Below, piece after piece: positions 1-8,293 of a stretch of 64,000 bases of DNA (within the stretch, counting starts at the first letter, position 1; every line of letters starts with the position of its first letter). The stretch covers positions 16,093-80,092 of the forward strand of contig CAMKTV010000002.1 in the NCBI GenBank assembly GCA_946415785.1. The letters run 5' to 3'. Made by a program: the position numbers and the translations under genes. The DNA is from an uncultured Solobacterium sp. (GTDB lineage: Bacteria > Bacillota_I > Bacilli_A > Erysipelotrichales > Erysipelotrichaceae). Below the pieces are notes generated by a model, which saw only the letters and a program-made list of their open reading frames with translations, had not been told where the DNA came from and made no database searches.

Positions 1-172
1 CAGTATATATAACATTTTCTCCACCATCAGTTATTTCCATCTCCTGATGAAGTGTTAATAATTTTGTACTAGAAAACAATGAACAGGCAGGTGTCCCAAA
101 TCTCTCCATATTATTTACATTTTGTGGCTCTCCTGCTTCACGAAAGCGATGAAATTTTGAAAATGTTCCCAT
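1..172 (-). CDS. Partial protein, probable LURP-one-related family (runs off the window)
   Basis: An open frame starts at an ATG (172-170) eight bases or so after AAGGAG and runs out of the window, leaving 57 residues. The visible part reads MGTFSKFHRF, then FGTPACSLFSSTKLLTLHQE and MEITDGGENVIYT. The 'SLH/TLH-x-E/K-x4-D-x-x-G-x-x-V' pattern resembles the beta-barrel repeats of LURP-one/scramblase-like proteins, but too little is present to be sure. The coding frame and ribosome binding site are clear; the family name is a weak inference. Confidence 0.5.
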   Translation of the reverse strand, partial: MGTFSKFHRFREAGEPQNVNNMERFGTPACSLFSSTKLLTLHQEMEITDGGENVIYT

Positions 173-206
173 AATAAATCTCCTTACATTTTTATTATAA
201 TCATAA

Positions 207-1370
207 TTATTCAACTTTATTAATATCTATTTTTCGATATAATTCTTTCCCGATTTTTCTCTCAATAATGATATCGAAATTCTTAAATTTTCTTAGCGCA
301 TACATTAAAGTTCTTTTACTTATATTAAGATTATTTATTATTTCTTCGTTAGAAACTCCATAATCACTTAAGATACTTCCTTCTAATAAGATTTTAAATA
401 TTCTTTTCTCTGTTTTAGTTAAAATTCTATTTATTGTATATTCTTTTTCGATTGCATCTTTTTTCTCATTTAATTCTTTTAACAGTTCTGTATATCCTTT
501 GTGCAACATCTTTGAGAATTCACAGAAATAATTATTTAAAGAACCAAATTCATGAGGTTTTCTAGAATTTTGTAGTAAATTATAGTATTTTGATTTATTC
601 TTATTTATTATTGATGAAGTTGCTAAACATAAAAAACTTTTGGTGTTATTATATAGCCCTGTTACAAATAAGAATCTGCCAAATCTTCCATTGCCATCAT
701 AGAATGGATGAATTGTTTCTATTAAGAAATGAGATAAAATGATTCTTTCAAATATATCTATTTCTTTATTATTATAGAGTTTCAAAAATTCTTCCATGCC
801 TTTTATAATCTTTTCTTCAGGATAGAAACCTTCATGGACATTTTTTAGTCCATCACTTATATGCACAGCATTCTTTCTGAATATTTCTCCATCTAATATA
901 TCTTCCCTGTTTAATGCGTCTTTCATAAAAAGATCATAAATATTTCTTATCTTTTTAATATCTTTAATTTCATTATTTTTATTTTCAAATAACAAACGAT
1001 ATGAATTAACAATCGATATTATTCTTGAATCATTACTAGGCAGATTGTTTAATATATAAAAGATATCATGTCTTGTAGAGTTAATACTTTCAATGATATT
1101 TGTGCTTTGTATTTCATCAATTAAGATTTTCTGAATAATCTGTTTTTGTCCAAAGTTTGAAAAACTATTGAATAGATTATTAAACTCCCATTCATCTTTA
1201 TGTAATTTGATTAATATTTCAAAACTATCATTGTTGTGCAAATAGAAATATGGATTTTTTGTATAATCAAAAAAACGAATAGTATCTATATTATTCTTTA
1301 GATTATTCAGGATTTCCTTAAACTCTTTATTTGTTTTCTTATAATAAAGTTTCTCTAAGCTATCTTTCAT
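207..1370 (-). CDS. Fic family protein (probable AMP transferase) with C-terminal HTH
   Basis: A 387-residue Fic-domain protein. The catalytic loop is intact: H221-P-F-Y-D-G-N-G-R-F-G-R232, matching HPFx[D/E]GNGRxxR, so transfer of AMP (or another nucleotide group) to a protein hydroxyl is likely. An N-terminal helix carries T90-N-I-I-E94-S95, close to the inhibitory [S/T]xxxE[G/N] motif, with Ser in place of Gly/Asn, so the enzyme is probably self-inhibited. The last 70 residues look like a winged helix-turn-helix (LSDYGVSNEEIINNLNISKR), typical of Fic proteins that also bind DNA. It stands alone, with no antitoxin partner beside it. Target unknown. Confidence 0.88.
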   Translation of the reverse strand: MKDSLEKLYYKKTNKEFKEILNNLKNNIDTIRFFDYTKNPYFYLHNNDSFEILIKLHKDEWEFNNLFNSFSNFGQKQIIQKILIDEIQSTNIIESINSTRHDIFYILNNLPSNDSRIISIVNSYRLLFENKNNEIKDIKKIRNIYDLFMKDALNREDILDGEIFRKNAVHISDGLKNVHEGFYPEEKIIKGMEEFLKLYNNKEIDIFERIILSHFLIETIHPFYDGNGRFGRFLFVTGLYNNTKSFLCLATSSIINKNKSKYYNLLQNSRKPHEFGSLNNYFCEFSKMLHKGYTELLKELNEKKDAIEKEYTINRILTKTEKRIFKILLEGSILSDYGVSNEEIINNLNISKRTLMYALRKFKNFDIIIERKIGKELYRKIDINKVE

Positions 1371-1445
1371 TTTTGCACCTGTAATTTAATTATAATACTT
1401 TAATGTGCAATTTTATTTATTTTTTGCATAGTTAAACTTTCCATA

Positions 1446-1471
1446 ATAAAAGCCTCCGTATAGGAGACTTT
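1446..1471 (-). terminator. Rho-independent terminator of the ABC importer operon
   Basis: On the minus strand AAAGTCTCC-tatac-GGAGGCTTT forms a stem with one mismatch, followed by TTTATT. It lies 27 bases after the stop codon of the ABC ATPase gene. Confidence 0.75.
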
Positions 1472-1497
1472 CATATGATTTTGTTTTTTTGATCTGT

Positions 1498-3144
1498 TTA
1501 TACTTCGATATGGCCTAGAGTAATTAAGCGTCCATTCTTTCTAGAGAATAACATTACATTATTGCCCTTGAATTCAATATCAGCTTTATCACCAATCTTA
1601 TATACAATGCCACCAAACATAACGCCTGTTAATAGATATTTATTATCAATAGCAACTCTTACAGTAGTTTCCATGCCAGTAGGCATTGATGAATAGATTT
1701 CACCTTTAATCTTAGCGTCAGGTCTAATATCGATGAATTCAGGTCTAACACCAATTACGAAGTCTTCTTCAGTTAATACAACTTCATCACCATAGTCTTC
1801 AAATTCATCAACTTTAGCAACATGGTATTTGAAATTAGTTTCTTTATTACTCTTTTCAACAAAGCCTTTTTGGCTTGCTTTTATAGCTAATTCTTCTTTA
1901 GCTTTAGCTAAGTTTTCTTCATCTTCTTTGTACCATTGATTTATATCTAAACCTTCATTTGGAACAAATTTGATTTGTTTATCTTCAAATATATTTAAAG
2001 ATAAAGAACCATCACTATTTTGTTTTCCCTTAGCATCGATAAAGTTGATTGCAGGATTACCAACGAAGTCAGCTACAAATAGATTGTTTGGCATATTATA
2101 TACATCTAATGGTGCATCATATTGTTGTAGTAAGCCGTTATCAATTAAACAAATTCTTGTAGCTAAAGTCATAGCTTCCATTTGATCATGTGTAACATAT
2201 ACAAATGTTGAGCCTGTTTCTAGATGTAATCTTTGAAGTTCAGATCTCATTTCAAGTCTTAATTTAGCATCTAGGTTAGACAATGGTTCATCCATGAATA
2301 ATACTGTTGGTTCTGGTGCTAAAGTTCTTGCGATAGCTACACGTTGTTGTTGACCACCAGATAATTCTGCAGGATATCTATCCATGAACATACCAATCTT
2401 AACAATTCTTGATACTCTTCTTACAGCTAAATCAATTTCTTCTTTTGTTAATCTTCTTTTTTCAAGAACTTGAACACCATCTTTTGAATATGTGAAATCT
2501 TCATTTAAGATTAAGCCTTTACCTTCTGCATTTGCTCTAGCTTTATCAATAATAAGTTCTAATTCAGCGATGTGATTATTTGCTTCATCTGTTGGATCTT
2601 CAACATTTTGAAGTTTATATCCTAAGATTTTCTTAGCTGAATATTGAGAGATTTCATAATTATCAATTAATTTAATCATGGCCTTGTTTTCATCTAATTT
2701 ACCTTTACGGTCATAACATTCATTGATAATCTTAACAATCTCGGTTGGCTTATTTAAAGCATTAATAATTTGTTGAGCTGCTCTAGCCTCTGTATTAATC
2801 TTTAACATTTCTTCATTAACATTTGTTAAACCAAAAGAAATATTTTGATATACAGTCATATTTGGCCACAAAGCATAGTTTTGGAATAAGAAACCAACTT
2901 TTCTCTTATTAGCTGGAATATTTATTCCTTCTTCTGAATCATATACTACTCTATCACCGATAGTAATCTTACCGCTTGTTGGAGTTTCTAGACCAGCAAT
3001 CATTCTTAATGTTGTAGTCTTACCACAACCAGACGGACCTAATAAAGTAACAAAGGCATTGTCTTCGATTACTAAATCAAGATCATCAACAGCGTAGAAT
3101 TTATCATAACGTTTTGTTACATGTTCTAAAACAATTTTAGGCAT
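1498..3144 (-). CDS. ABC transporter ATP-binding protein with large insertion in helical domain
   Basis: A 548-residue ATPase of the sugar/iron/polyamine (UgpC/FbpC/PotA) type, energising import through the permease encoded just upstream. Walker A is G36-PSGCGKT43, Q-loop Q88, signature LSGGQ 261-265, Walker B VLFMDEP 281-287, H-loop in YVTHDQ, and a C-terminal regulatory (TOBE/MOP-like) region. The distance from Q-loop to signature is about 173 residues, against roughly 50 in ordinary relatives: about 115-120 extra residues (around 108-240) sit in the helical subdomain. A charged segment near 405-460 also lengthens the C-terminal part. The gene starts three bases after the permease stop, so they are co-translated. 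Substrate unknown. Confidence 0.93.
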   Translation of the reverse strand: MPKIVLEHVTKRYDKFYAVDDLDLVIEDNAFVTLLGPSGCGKTTTLRMIAGLETPTSGKITIGDRVVYDSEEGINIPANKRKVGFLFQNYALWPNMTVYQNISFGLTNVNEEMLKINTEARAAQQIINALNKPTEIVKIINECYDRKGKLDENKAMIKLIDNYEISQYSAKKILGYKLQNVEDPTDEANNHIAELELIIDKARANAEGKGLILNEDFTYSKDGVQVLEKRRLTKEEIDLAVRRVSRIVKIGMFMDRYPAELSGGQQQRVAIARTLAPEPTVLFMDEPLSNLDAKLRLEMRSELQRLHLETGSTFVYVTHDQMEAMTLATRICLIDNGLLQQYDAPLDVYNMPNNLFVADFVGNPAINFIDAKGKQNSDGSLSLNIFEDKQIKFVPNEGLDINQWYKEDEENLAKAKEELAIKASQKGFVEKSNKETNFKYHVAKVDEFEDYGDEVVLTEEDFVIGVRPEFIDIRPDAKIKGEIYSSMPTGMETTVRVAIDNKYLLTGVMFGGIVYKIGDKADIEFKGNNVMLFSRKNGRLITLGHIEV

Positions 3145-3147
3145 ATT

Positions 3148-4953
3148 TTATCCTCCTATTCCTTCATCTAGACTAGCGCCTGTAACCTTATTAACAATAA
3201 AGTTAGAAATTAAAATCGTAACAATTAATATTAAGTTAATACCACTTGAGAATGCATATAGACCCATTTCATCAAAGTAATCTAATGTTGTTGATAAGAT
3301 GAAGCCTTGTACACATAGAAGCATGAATAGAGATAATTCTCTTAGACATGTCATAAATGGCAGTAAGAAGCCAGAAACAATTGATGATTTTTGAATTGGT
3401 ATGATGATTCTTGTCATACGTTTAATCCATGGAACATCTTGAATGATTGCTGACTCTTCAATTTCGTTTGATAATTGAAGCATTGAATTAAGTGAACTTC
3501 TAGATGCAAAAGGAATATATTTAACAGTACCTACTATAACCAATGCTAAGTAAGTATTAAATAGATTAATCTTTCCACTTGAGAACAATATAAAGTAAGC
3601 AGCACCAACAGCAACTGAAGGCATCAGATATGGTAAGAAAGCCATTGAATTAACATAGCTTGATAATTTACCATGTCTGTTCTTACTTACAGCATAACCG
3701 ATTAATGTACCAATAGTACCAGCAGTTAAACAACAGATTATTGCGACTAAGATGGTGCCACGGAAGGCAGTCCAGATAGTCTTGTTGTATAGAATACCGG
3801 TTTGACCATACATACCGCTTTCTTTAATGTTTTCCGATGTAATCCACCATTTAGTAGTAAGATTATTAACATTGCCCGTATATAGGAATGAATAATCTCC
3901 TGGGTTAGGCAAGAATGTTTCAAAGGCAAATGAGATAATTGGGAAGATAGATGTAAAGAATGTAATTACAATAAAGATAGTCGCAATAATATATTTACCA
4001 GCACCCAGATTAACTTTTGTAATTTGACCAGATTTACCAGTAACTGTTGTATATGATTTACGAGAATGTAATGAACGTTGATTCAGATACATGATTGCAA
4101 CACCAAATAACATCATGATAATTGCAATAATTGAAGCTTCACCAGTATACTTGTCATTCATCGAAACATATTTTGTAGCAAGTGTAGGTAGATTTAAATA
4201 ATGTGGTACAGGATATGAACCAATTGTTGAACCAGCTACTAATAGAATAGTTGAAAGAATTGCAGGTTTAACCATTGGGATAGTAACCTTAGAGAAAATC
4301 TTCCATCTAGGAGTATCTAGAATAGTAGCAGCTTCTTCTAGGTTAGCGTCCATGTTTTTAAAGATGCCACCAATCAGGATATAAGCAAATGGTGCATAGT
4401 GCATACCCAAAACAACAATACATGGGAATAAGCCAACACACCACCATGCAGGCATATTAATTCCAAATAAGGATGCTAATAATCCGTTAGAAGTTCCAGT
4501 TACCGCATTAGAGTTAAATAAATGTTGCCATACAACCGCCAATGTCCATTGTGGCATAATGTAAGGGAAAATAAAGATTGAACTAAGATATTTCTTATAA
4601 GCCATATTAGTTCTAGTAACTAAATAAGCAAAGATACCACCAAATAAAATTGAAAATAAACAAGCACCAATTGCAAGAATTGTAGTATTTAAAAGTGGCG
4701 TCCATAAATTGGTCTTTGCCAGTTGGCTAGTAAATAAATCAAGATAATTAGCTAAAGTGAAGCCACTTGCTTTACCTGATAAATATTGATCTATCGTACC
4801 AGGGTGGATTGTAATTGTATCTTTAATAATCGCAACGATTGGTGCAATTGTTGTAAATGATACAAGAATTCCTGTTAGAACTAATATTACATTTTGGGGT
4901 TTACTAAGAAATGTCTTAATGTTATTAATTTTTATTTTAGTAGAATTTGACAT
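3148..4953 (-). CDS. ABC transporter permease, two fused halves (FbpB-like)
   Basis: A 601-residue inner-membrane permease made of two fused binding-protein-dependent transport domains, about 12 membrane segments in all. Each half has an EAA loop that docks the ATPase: LEEAATILDTPRWKIFSKVT in the first half and IEESAIIQDVPWIKRMTRII in the second. The fused layout is typical of iron(III), thiamine and 2-aminoethylphosphonate importers (FbpB/ThiP type) rather than of sugar importers with two separate permeases. It lies between the binding lipoprotein and the ATPase, with an intercistronic hairpin upstream. The substrate cannot be told from the sequence. Confidence 0.92.
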   Translation of the reverse strand: MSNSTKIKINNIKTFLSKPQNVILVLTGILVSFTTIAPIVAIIKDTITIHPGTIDQYLSGKASGFTLANYLDLFTSQLAKTNLWTPLLNTTILAIGACLFSILFGGIFAYLVTRTNMAYKKYLSSIFIFPYIMPQWTLAVVWQHLFNSNAVTGTSNGLLASLFGINMPAWWCVGLFPCIVVLGMHYAPFAYILIGGIFKNMDANLEEAATILDTPRWKIFSKVTIPMVKPAILSTILLVAGSTIGSYPVPHYLNLPTLATKYVSMNDKYTGEASIIAIIMMLFGVAIMYLNQRSLHSRKSYTTVTGKSGQITKVNLGAGKYIIATIFIVITFFTSIFPIISFAFETFLPNPGDYSFLYTGNVNNLTTKWWITSENIKESGMYGQTGILYNKTIWTAFRGTILVAIICCLTAGTIGTLIGYAVSKNRHGKLSSYVNSMAFLPYLMPSVAVGAAYFILFSSGKINLFNTYLALVIVGTVKYIPFASRSSLNSMLQLSNEIEESAIIQDVPWIKRMTRIIIPIQKSSIVSGFLLPFMTCLRELSLFMLLCVQGFILSTTLDYFDEMGLYAFSSGINLILIVTILISNFIVNKVTGASLDEGIGG

Positions 4954-4978
4954 TAAAAACCTCTTTCTTTATAGACAA

Positions 4979-5010
4979 AGTGCCTTTGTAGATAATGCTA
5001 CAAAGGCACT
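4979..5010 (-). promoter_or_regulatory. Intercistronic hairpin between binding protein and permease genes
   Basis: A perfect 13-bp stem (AGTGCCTTTGTAG / CTACAAAGGCACT) with a 6-base loop fills the gap between the binding-protein stop and the permease start. It has only a short T-run after it, so it probably acts as a partial terminator or 3' stabiliser that makes more binding protein than permease. Confidence 0.7.
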
Positions 5011-5043
5011 ATTGTTGTTTCCTTTAAATAATCAAATCAGTTA

Positions 5044-6375
5044 TTATTCTGGTTTGTATTTATCTTGCATTTCAATCCAAGAACCAACTGTGAATGCAAC
5101 AGAAGCGCAGTATGCAGGATCTTCTACAACTAACTTACCTTCGTTAACCCACCAGTCATGTCCTTTATCCATTGTAGTTTCAGTAGCAACTTTTGAAGAT
5201 TCACCAGTTGAGTGATGGAATTTTTCTTCTGTGCCCTTAGCAACTTCTGGATTTGAAGAATAACCACCAATATCCTTACCCCATGCAGAGAAACCATCAA
5301 CAGTTTCAGTCATGTAAGCGATGAATGCACATGCAGTCCAAGGAAGTGGTGAGTTGTCAGTTACGAATAAGTAATGGCAGTAACCATAACCACCAAAGCC
5401 TTCATAACCTTCTTGGTATGCAGCAACTTTAATGTTTTTTACTGATACTGTATCTGTTTCTTCAACTGAACGAACTTTAGAATAAACTAATAGACCGAAT
5501 TTATCAACAGCACTAGAATCAACTAATGTATTGCAGATAGGGCCATCATCAGTTACAGCATTATAGCTGTTAACCCATAATTTAATCCAAGCTAGTGCAT
5601 ATTTACCATTTTCATCTAAGCCTAAATCAGCAGCTTCTTTTTCCATAGCATCAACTGTAGGTTGGAAATATGATTTAGAAGCAGAATCTAATTTTTCATA
5701 AGCTTCTTTTAATACTAGAGCATATTCAGGTTTAGTTAACATGTATAAGAAGTTCTTACCAACGATTTCAGAATCGATGTCCATAAATAGACCATGTTCG
5801 CCTTCTCTTACGAAATCCCAACAATTAGTATAAGTCTTTTCAGGATTTACGCAGTTGTATTCAAAGATTTTATTTAATAATTGAAGAGCTAAATAACCTT
5901 CATAAGCTTCAGGAGTAGTTCCATTAGCTTCAGCCCACTCTTTTGGAATGAAAGTATCTAGGATACCAGTTTGAACCATCTTAGTTTCAATTTGGTTACC
6001 ATCTTGAATTAAAGTCATAGCGAATGTGCCGACTTCCTTCAAACTATCAGCAGTTAATTGATCGAAAATCTTGTTGTTCTTTGGTTGTTGCCATTCAAAG
6101 TTCAAAGTGTATGAAGAATCGAAAGATTGTAAGTATTCAATGAATAGAGGTAATGCTGATTTACCACGGCTAGAGTTACCAACACCATAGAATGTCTTAC
6201 CATTTGATTCTTCGATAGCCTTTTGAGCAAGCTCTTCGAGAGTCATTGTTTGTGCTTCAGCGATGATCTTTTGTACTTCAGAAAGTTCTTCGCTTCCACC
6301 CTTGTTGCCACCTTGACAAGCAGTTAATGATAGAACCATTAACAAACTAAGTAGCATAACTAAAAGTTTTTTCAT
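5044..6375 (-). CDS. ABC transporter substrate-binding lipoprotein
   Basis: A 443-residue extracellular solute-binding lipoprotein and first gene of the importer operon. It begins with a lipoprotein signal peptide (MKKLLVMLLSLLMVLSLTAC), giving lipidation at Cys20, followed by a Gly/Ser/Glu-rich linker and a two-lobed binding protein of the iron/spermidine/phosphonate type. Tryptophans and tyrosines are frequent in the C-terminal lobe. It starts after AAGGAG and is read from an extended -10 promoter overlapping a CRE-like palindrome, so control by carbon status or a LacI-type repressor is likely. The ligand is not identifiable. Confidence 0.9.
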   Translation of the reverse strand: MKKLLVMLLSLLMVLSLTACQGGNKGGSEELSEVQKIIAEAQTMTLEELAQKAIEESNGKTFYGVGNSSRGKSALPLFIEYLQSFDSSYTLNFEWQQPKNNKIFDQLTADSLKEVGTFAMTLIQDGNQIETKMVQTGILDTFIPKEWAEANGTTPEAYEGYLALQLLNKIFEYNCVNPEKTYTNCWDFVREGEHGLFMDIDSEIVGKNFLYMLTKPEYALVLKEAYEKLDSASKSYFQPTVDAMEKEAADLGLDENGKYALAWIKLWVNSYNAVTDDGPICNTLVDSSAVDKFGLLVYSKVRSVEETDTVSVKNIKVAAYQEGYEGFGGYGYCHYLFVTDNSPLPWTACAFIAYMTETVDGFSAWGKDIGGYSSNPEVAKGTEEKFHHSTGESSKVATETTMDKGHDWWVNEGKLVVEDPAYCASVAFTVGSWIEMQDKYKPE

Positions 6376-6399
6376 CTTATTCTCCTTTTCTCACATATA

Positions 6400-6420
6400 A
6401 ATGTAAGCACTTACATTATA
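6400..6420 (-). promoter_or_regulatory. CRE/LacI-type operator and -10 box of the ABC importer operon
   Basis: Positions 6400-6417 are a near-perfect palindrome, AATGTAAG-CA-CTTACATT. The inner 14 bases match the CcpA catabolite-responsive element consensus TGWAARCGYTWWCA at 13 positions (the central CG is CA). An extended -10 (TGATATAAT on the minus strand, TATAAT at 6420-6415) overlaps it, so a bound repressor would block initiation. CcpA or another LacI-family regulator is possible. Confidence 0.65.
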
Positions 6421-6589
6421 TCACTTAGCTAACTTCTAGTATCAAGAAAATAGTGTTTTTAAAGATAAAAAATTAATACTTGACAAAATAAAAAGATCTA
6501 GTTTTTTCGATTATTTAAATATTCATGGGGTTTTATAAACTACAATAATGTAGTTCTTTTATTATAGTTGTATTAGGAAGTTTTTGTTA
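6421..6589. other. AT-rich intergenic stretch without a recognisable gene
   Basis: Between the importer promoter and the transposase remnant. Beyond upstream promoter DNA for the importer operon I see no gene, repeat or RNA here. Confidence 0.5.
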
Positions 6590-6927
6590 TGGAAATTGAA
6601 GTTATTCCTAATACCGGCTTATATGAAGAAGACATAAAGAAATTCAAGATAGTTAGAAGAGATGATGGCGAAACAAATTATTACGTTACTTTAGTTAATA
6701 AAGGAGGGAGATGCTTTAGTTGTGGAACTTATACTACTAAGTGAACCATGTCGTCTAATGCAAGATAGAAGGAAAGAATTCTTATATAAAGAAAATGTTA
6801 AAACTAGCGAATGGTTTTTCCAATTTTGATAGATTTAGAAATAGAGCTATGTATTGTGAAAACTATTATGATACATATTCAACAGAAAAATTGCCTAACA
6901 AAGTTAAAAGAAAATTCCCAAAGAAAA
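6590..6927 (+). pseudogene. Decayed transposase, probably ISL3-like
   Basis: A plus-strand frame from an ATG at 6590 gives 51 residues: MEIEVIPNTGLYEEDIKK, then a Cys pair in GRCFSCGTYTTK, then a stop. This looks like the N-terminal zinc-finger start of an ISL3-type transposase. In a shifted frame, about 6790-6927 encodes a C-terminal-like piece (ANGFSNFDRFRNRAMYCEN, ending KFPKKKTD). The catalytic middle is missing and the frames do not join, so this is an internally deleted remnant. The family assignment rests on motif resemblance only. Confidence 0.45.
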
Positions 6928-6966
6928 AGACCGATTAGGATTTGCCTATTCGGTCTGTTTTTGTGT
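6927..6966. terminator. Bidirectional terminator downstream of the glycerate operon
   Basis: AGACCGATTAGG-attt-GCCTATTCGGTCT is a long stem flanked by T-rich tracts on both strands (GTTTTTTG on plus, TTTTTCTTT on minus). On the minus strand it follows the glycerate kinase gene; on the plus strand it ends the transposase remnant. Confidence 0.75.
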
Positions 6967-6977
6967 TTTAACGACTT

Positions 6978-7031
6978 AACCCTATGTTTATTTAAAGGTG
7001 ATACCCTTTAAAAACCCTATGTTTATTTAAA
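6978..7031. repeat. 19-bp direct repeat, two copies
   Basis: AACCCTATGTTTATTTAAA occurs exactly at 6978-6996 and 7013-7031, 35 bases apart, with a small AAAGG/CCCTTT inverted repeat between. It sits at the edge of the transposase remnant and is probably old insertion-element end sequence. Confidence 0.6.
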
Positions 7032-7047
7032 TCGCCAATAATTTTAA

Positions 7048-8280
7048 TTATCTTTTTATCAATAATACAGAAACATCATTTACATTTGTTCCTGTAGGAC
7101 CTGTAACAACAAGTCCATTAGTTAATTTTAATGCATTATATGCATCGTTATTATTTAATACATCAAATACGGATACGCCCTTTTCTTTTAAATCATTGAA
7201 GGTATTTTCATCTACATATCCTCCAGCAGCATCAGTTGGTCCATCAGTTCCATCTGAGCCTAAAGAAAATACACAAGTATCTTTTAAGCCATTTAAGCCA
7301 ATAGATGCCGCAAGTGCTAATTCCTGATTGCGTCCACCTTTTCCTTTACCAATCAAATGAACAACTGTTTCTCCACCTGCGATATAAGCAAGAGATTTAT
7401 TACTGTTTTGATTACTTTTAGCAATTGATGCCATAAAACTACCAGCTTCTTTTGCTTCACATGTGAGTTGATCAGTTAAAATTATTGGTTCATAGCCTAA
7501 TTCTTTTGCCTTATTAGCAGCAGCCTGACATAGATTTCTTACACTGCCAGTAATAATTGTTTCAACATTATCTAACTGTTTTGGTGTTTCTTCATCAAGT
7601 AATTTAATAGCTTCTAAAGACATCTTGATTTTATATTTTTCCACAATTCTTTTAGCATCTTCACAGGTGCTAGAATCAGGATAGGCTGGGCCTGAAGCTA
7701 TCATATCTAATGGATCACCTAAGATATCACTTAAAACTATTGAAAATACATGTGCTGGTTTGCATATTTTCGCAAACTTGCCACCTTTTACAGCCGAAAG
7801 CCTTTTTCTGATTGTATTGATTTCAGTAATTTCAGCACCGCATGCCAACAATTGATTAGTAATATCCTGAAGTTCTTTACCATCTATTAATGGCATTTCA
7901 AATAATGCTGAGCCACCACCTGATAAAAGGAATAATACTGTATCATCTTCTTTTAAATCAGAAACTGTATCAAGTGCAACTTTTGTAGCATTGAATGAAT
8001 TTTCATCAGGTACAGGATGTCCAGCTTCAAAGCATTTCATCTTAGGAATCTCGCCCATTACATGGTCATATTTTGTAACTACAACGCCATCATCAATTTT
8101 ATCTTTTAGAATATCTGAAGCAGCTTTCGCCATTTGCCATGCAGCTTTACCAGCAGAAATGACTATTAGTTTTCCACTAGAAAACTCTTTTCCATCTAAA
8201 GCTTTTTTAACAGCTTCATCGGGAAGCACTTGATGTATCGCATCTTTAATTATTAAATTTGCATCATCTCTTAAAGACAT
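7048..8280 (-). CDS. D-glycerate kinase, type II (MOFRL family)
   Basis: A 410-residue enzyme of the glycerate-2-kinase / TtuD family, which phosphorylates D-glycerate to 2-phosphoglycerate with ATP in the cytoplasm. The N-terminal part has the VISAGKAAWQMAKAA and FLLSGGGSALFEMP motifs; the C-terminal MOFRL domain has GGRNQELALAASIGL and GSDGTDGPTDAAGG. Older annotation calls this family hydroxypyruvate reductase, but the sequence family is now known to be kinase. It lies 13 bases after a GntP permease gene, which fits uptake and phosphorylation of glycerate or a related sugar acid. It is not a KDG kinase. Confidence 0.9.
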   Translation of the reverse strand: MSLRDDANLIIKDAIHQVLPDEAVKKALDGKEFSSGKLIVISAGKAAWQMAKAASDILKDKIDDGVVVTKYDHVMGEIPKMKCFEAGHPVPDENSFNATKVALDTVSDLKEDDTVLFLLSGGGSALFEMPLIDGKELQDITNQLLACGAEITEINTIRKRLSAVKGGKFAKICKPAHVFSIVLSDILGDPLDMIASGPAYPDSSTCEDAKRIVEKYKIKMSLEAIKLLDEETPKQLDNVETIITGSVRNLCQAAANKAKELGYEPIILTDQLTCEAKEAGSFMASIAKSNQNSNKSLAYIAGGETVVHLIGKGKGGRNQELALAASIGLNGLKDTCVFSLGSDGTDGPTDAAGGYVDENTFNDLKEKGVSVFDVLNNNDAYNALKLTNGLVVTGPTGTNVNDVSVLLIKR

Positions 8281-8293
8281 ACATGCTCCTTAA

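Noticed and set aside
6811-7011. A 66-residue plus-strand protein
   Set aside because: It runs through the terminator hairpin and out of frame with the transposase-like C-terminal piece.
7048-8280. Hydroxypyruvate reductase or KDG kinase for the MOFRL protein
   Set aside because: The MOFRL family is biochemically glycerate 2-kinase; KDG kinases are PfkB or other folds with different motifs.
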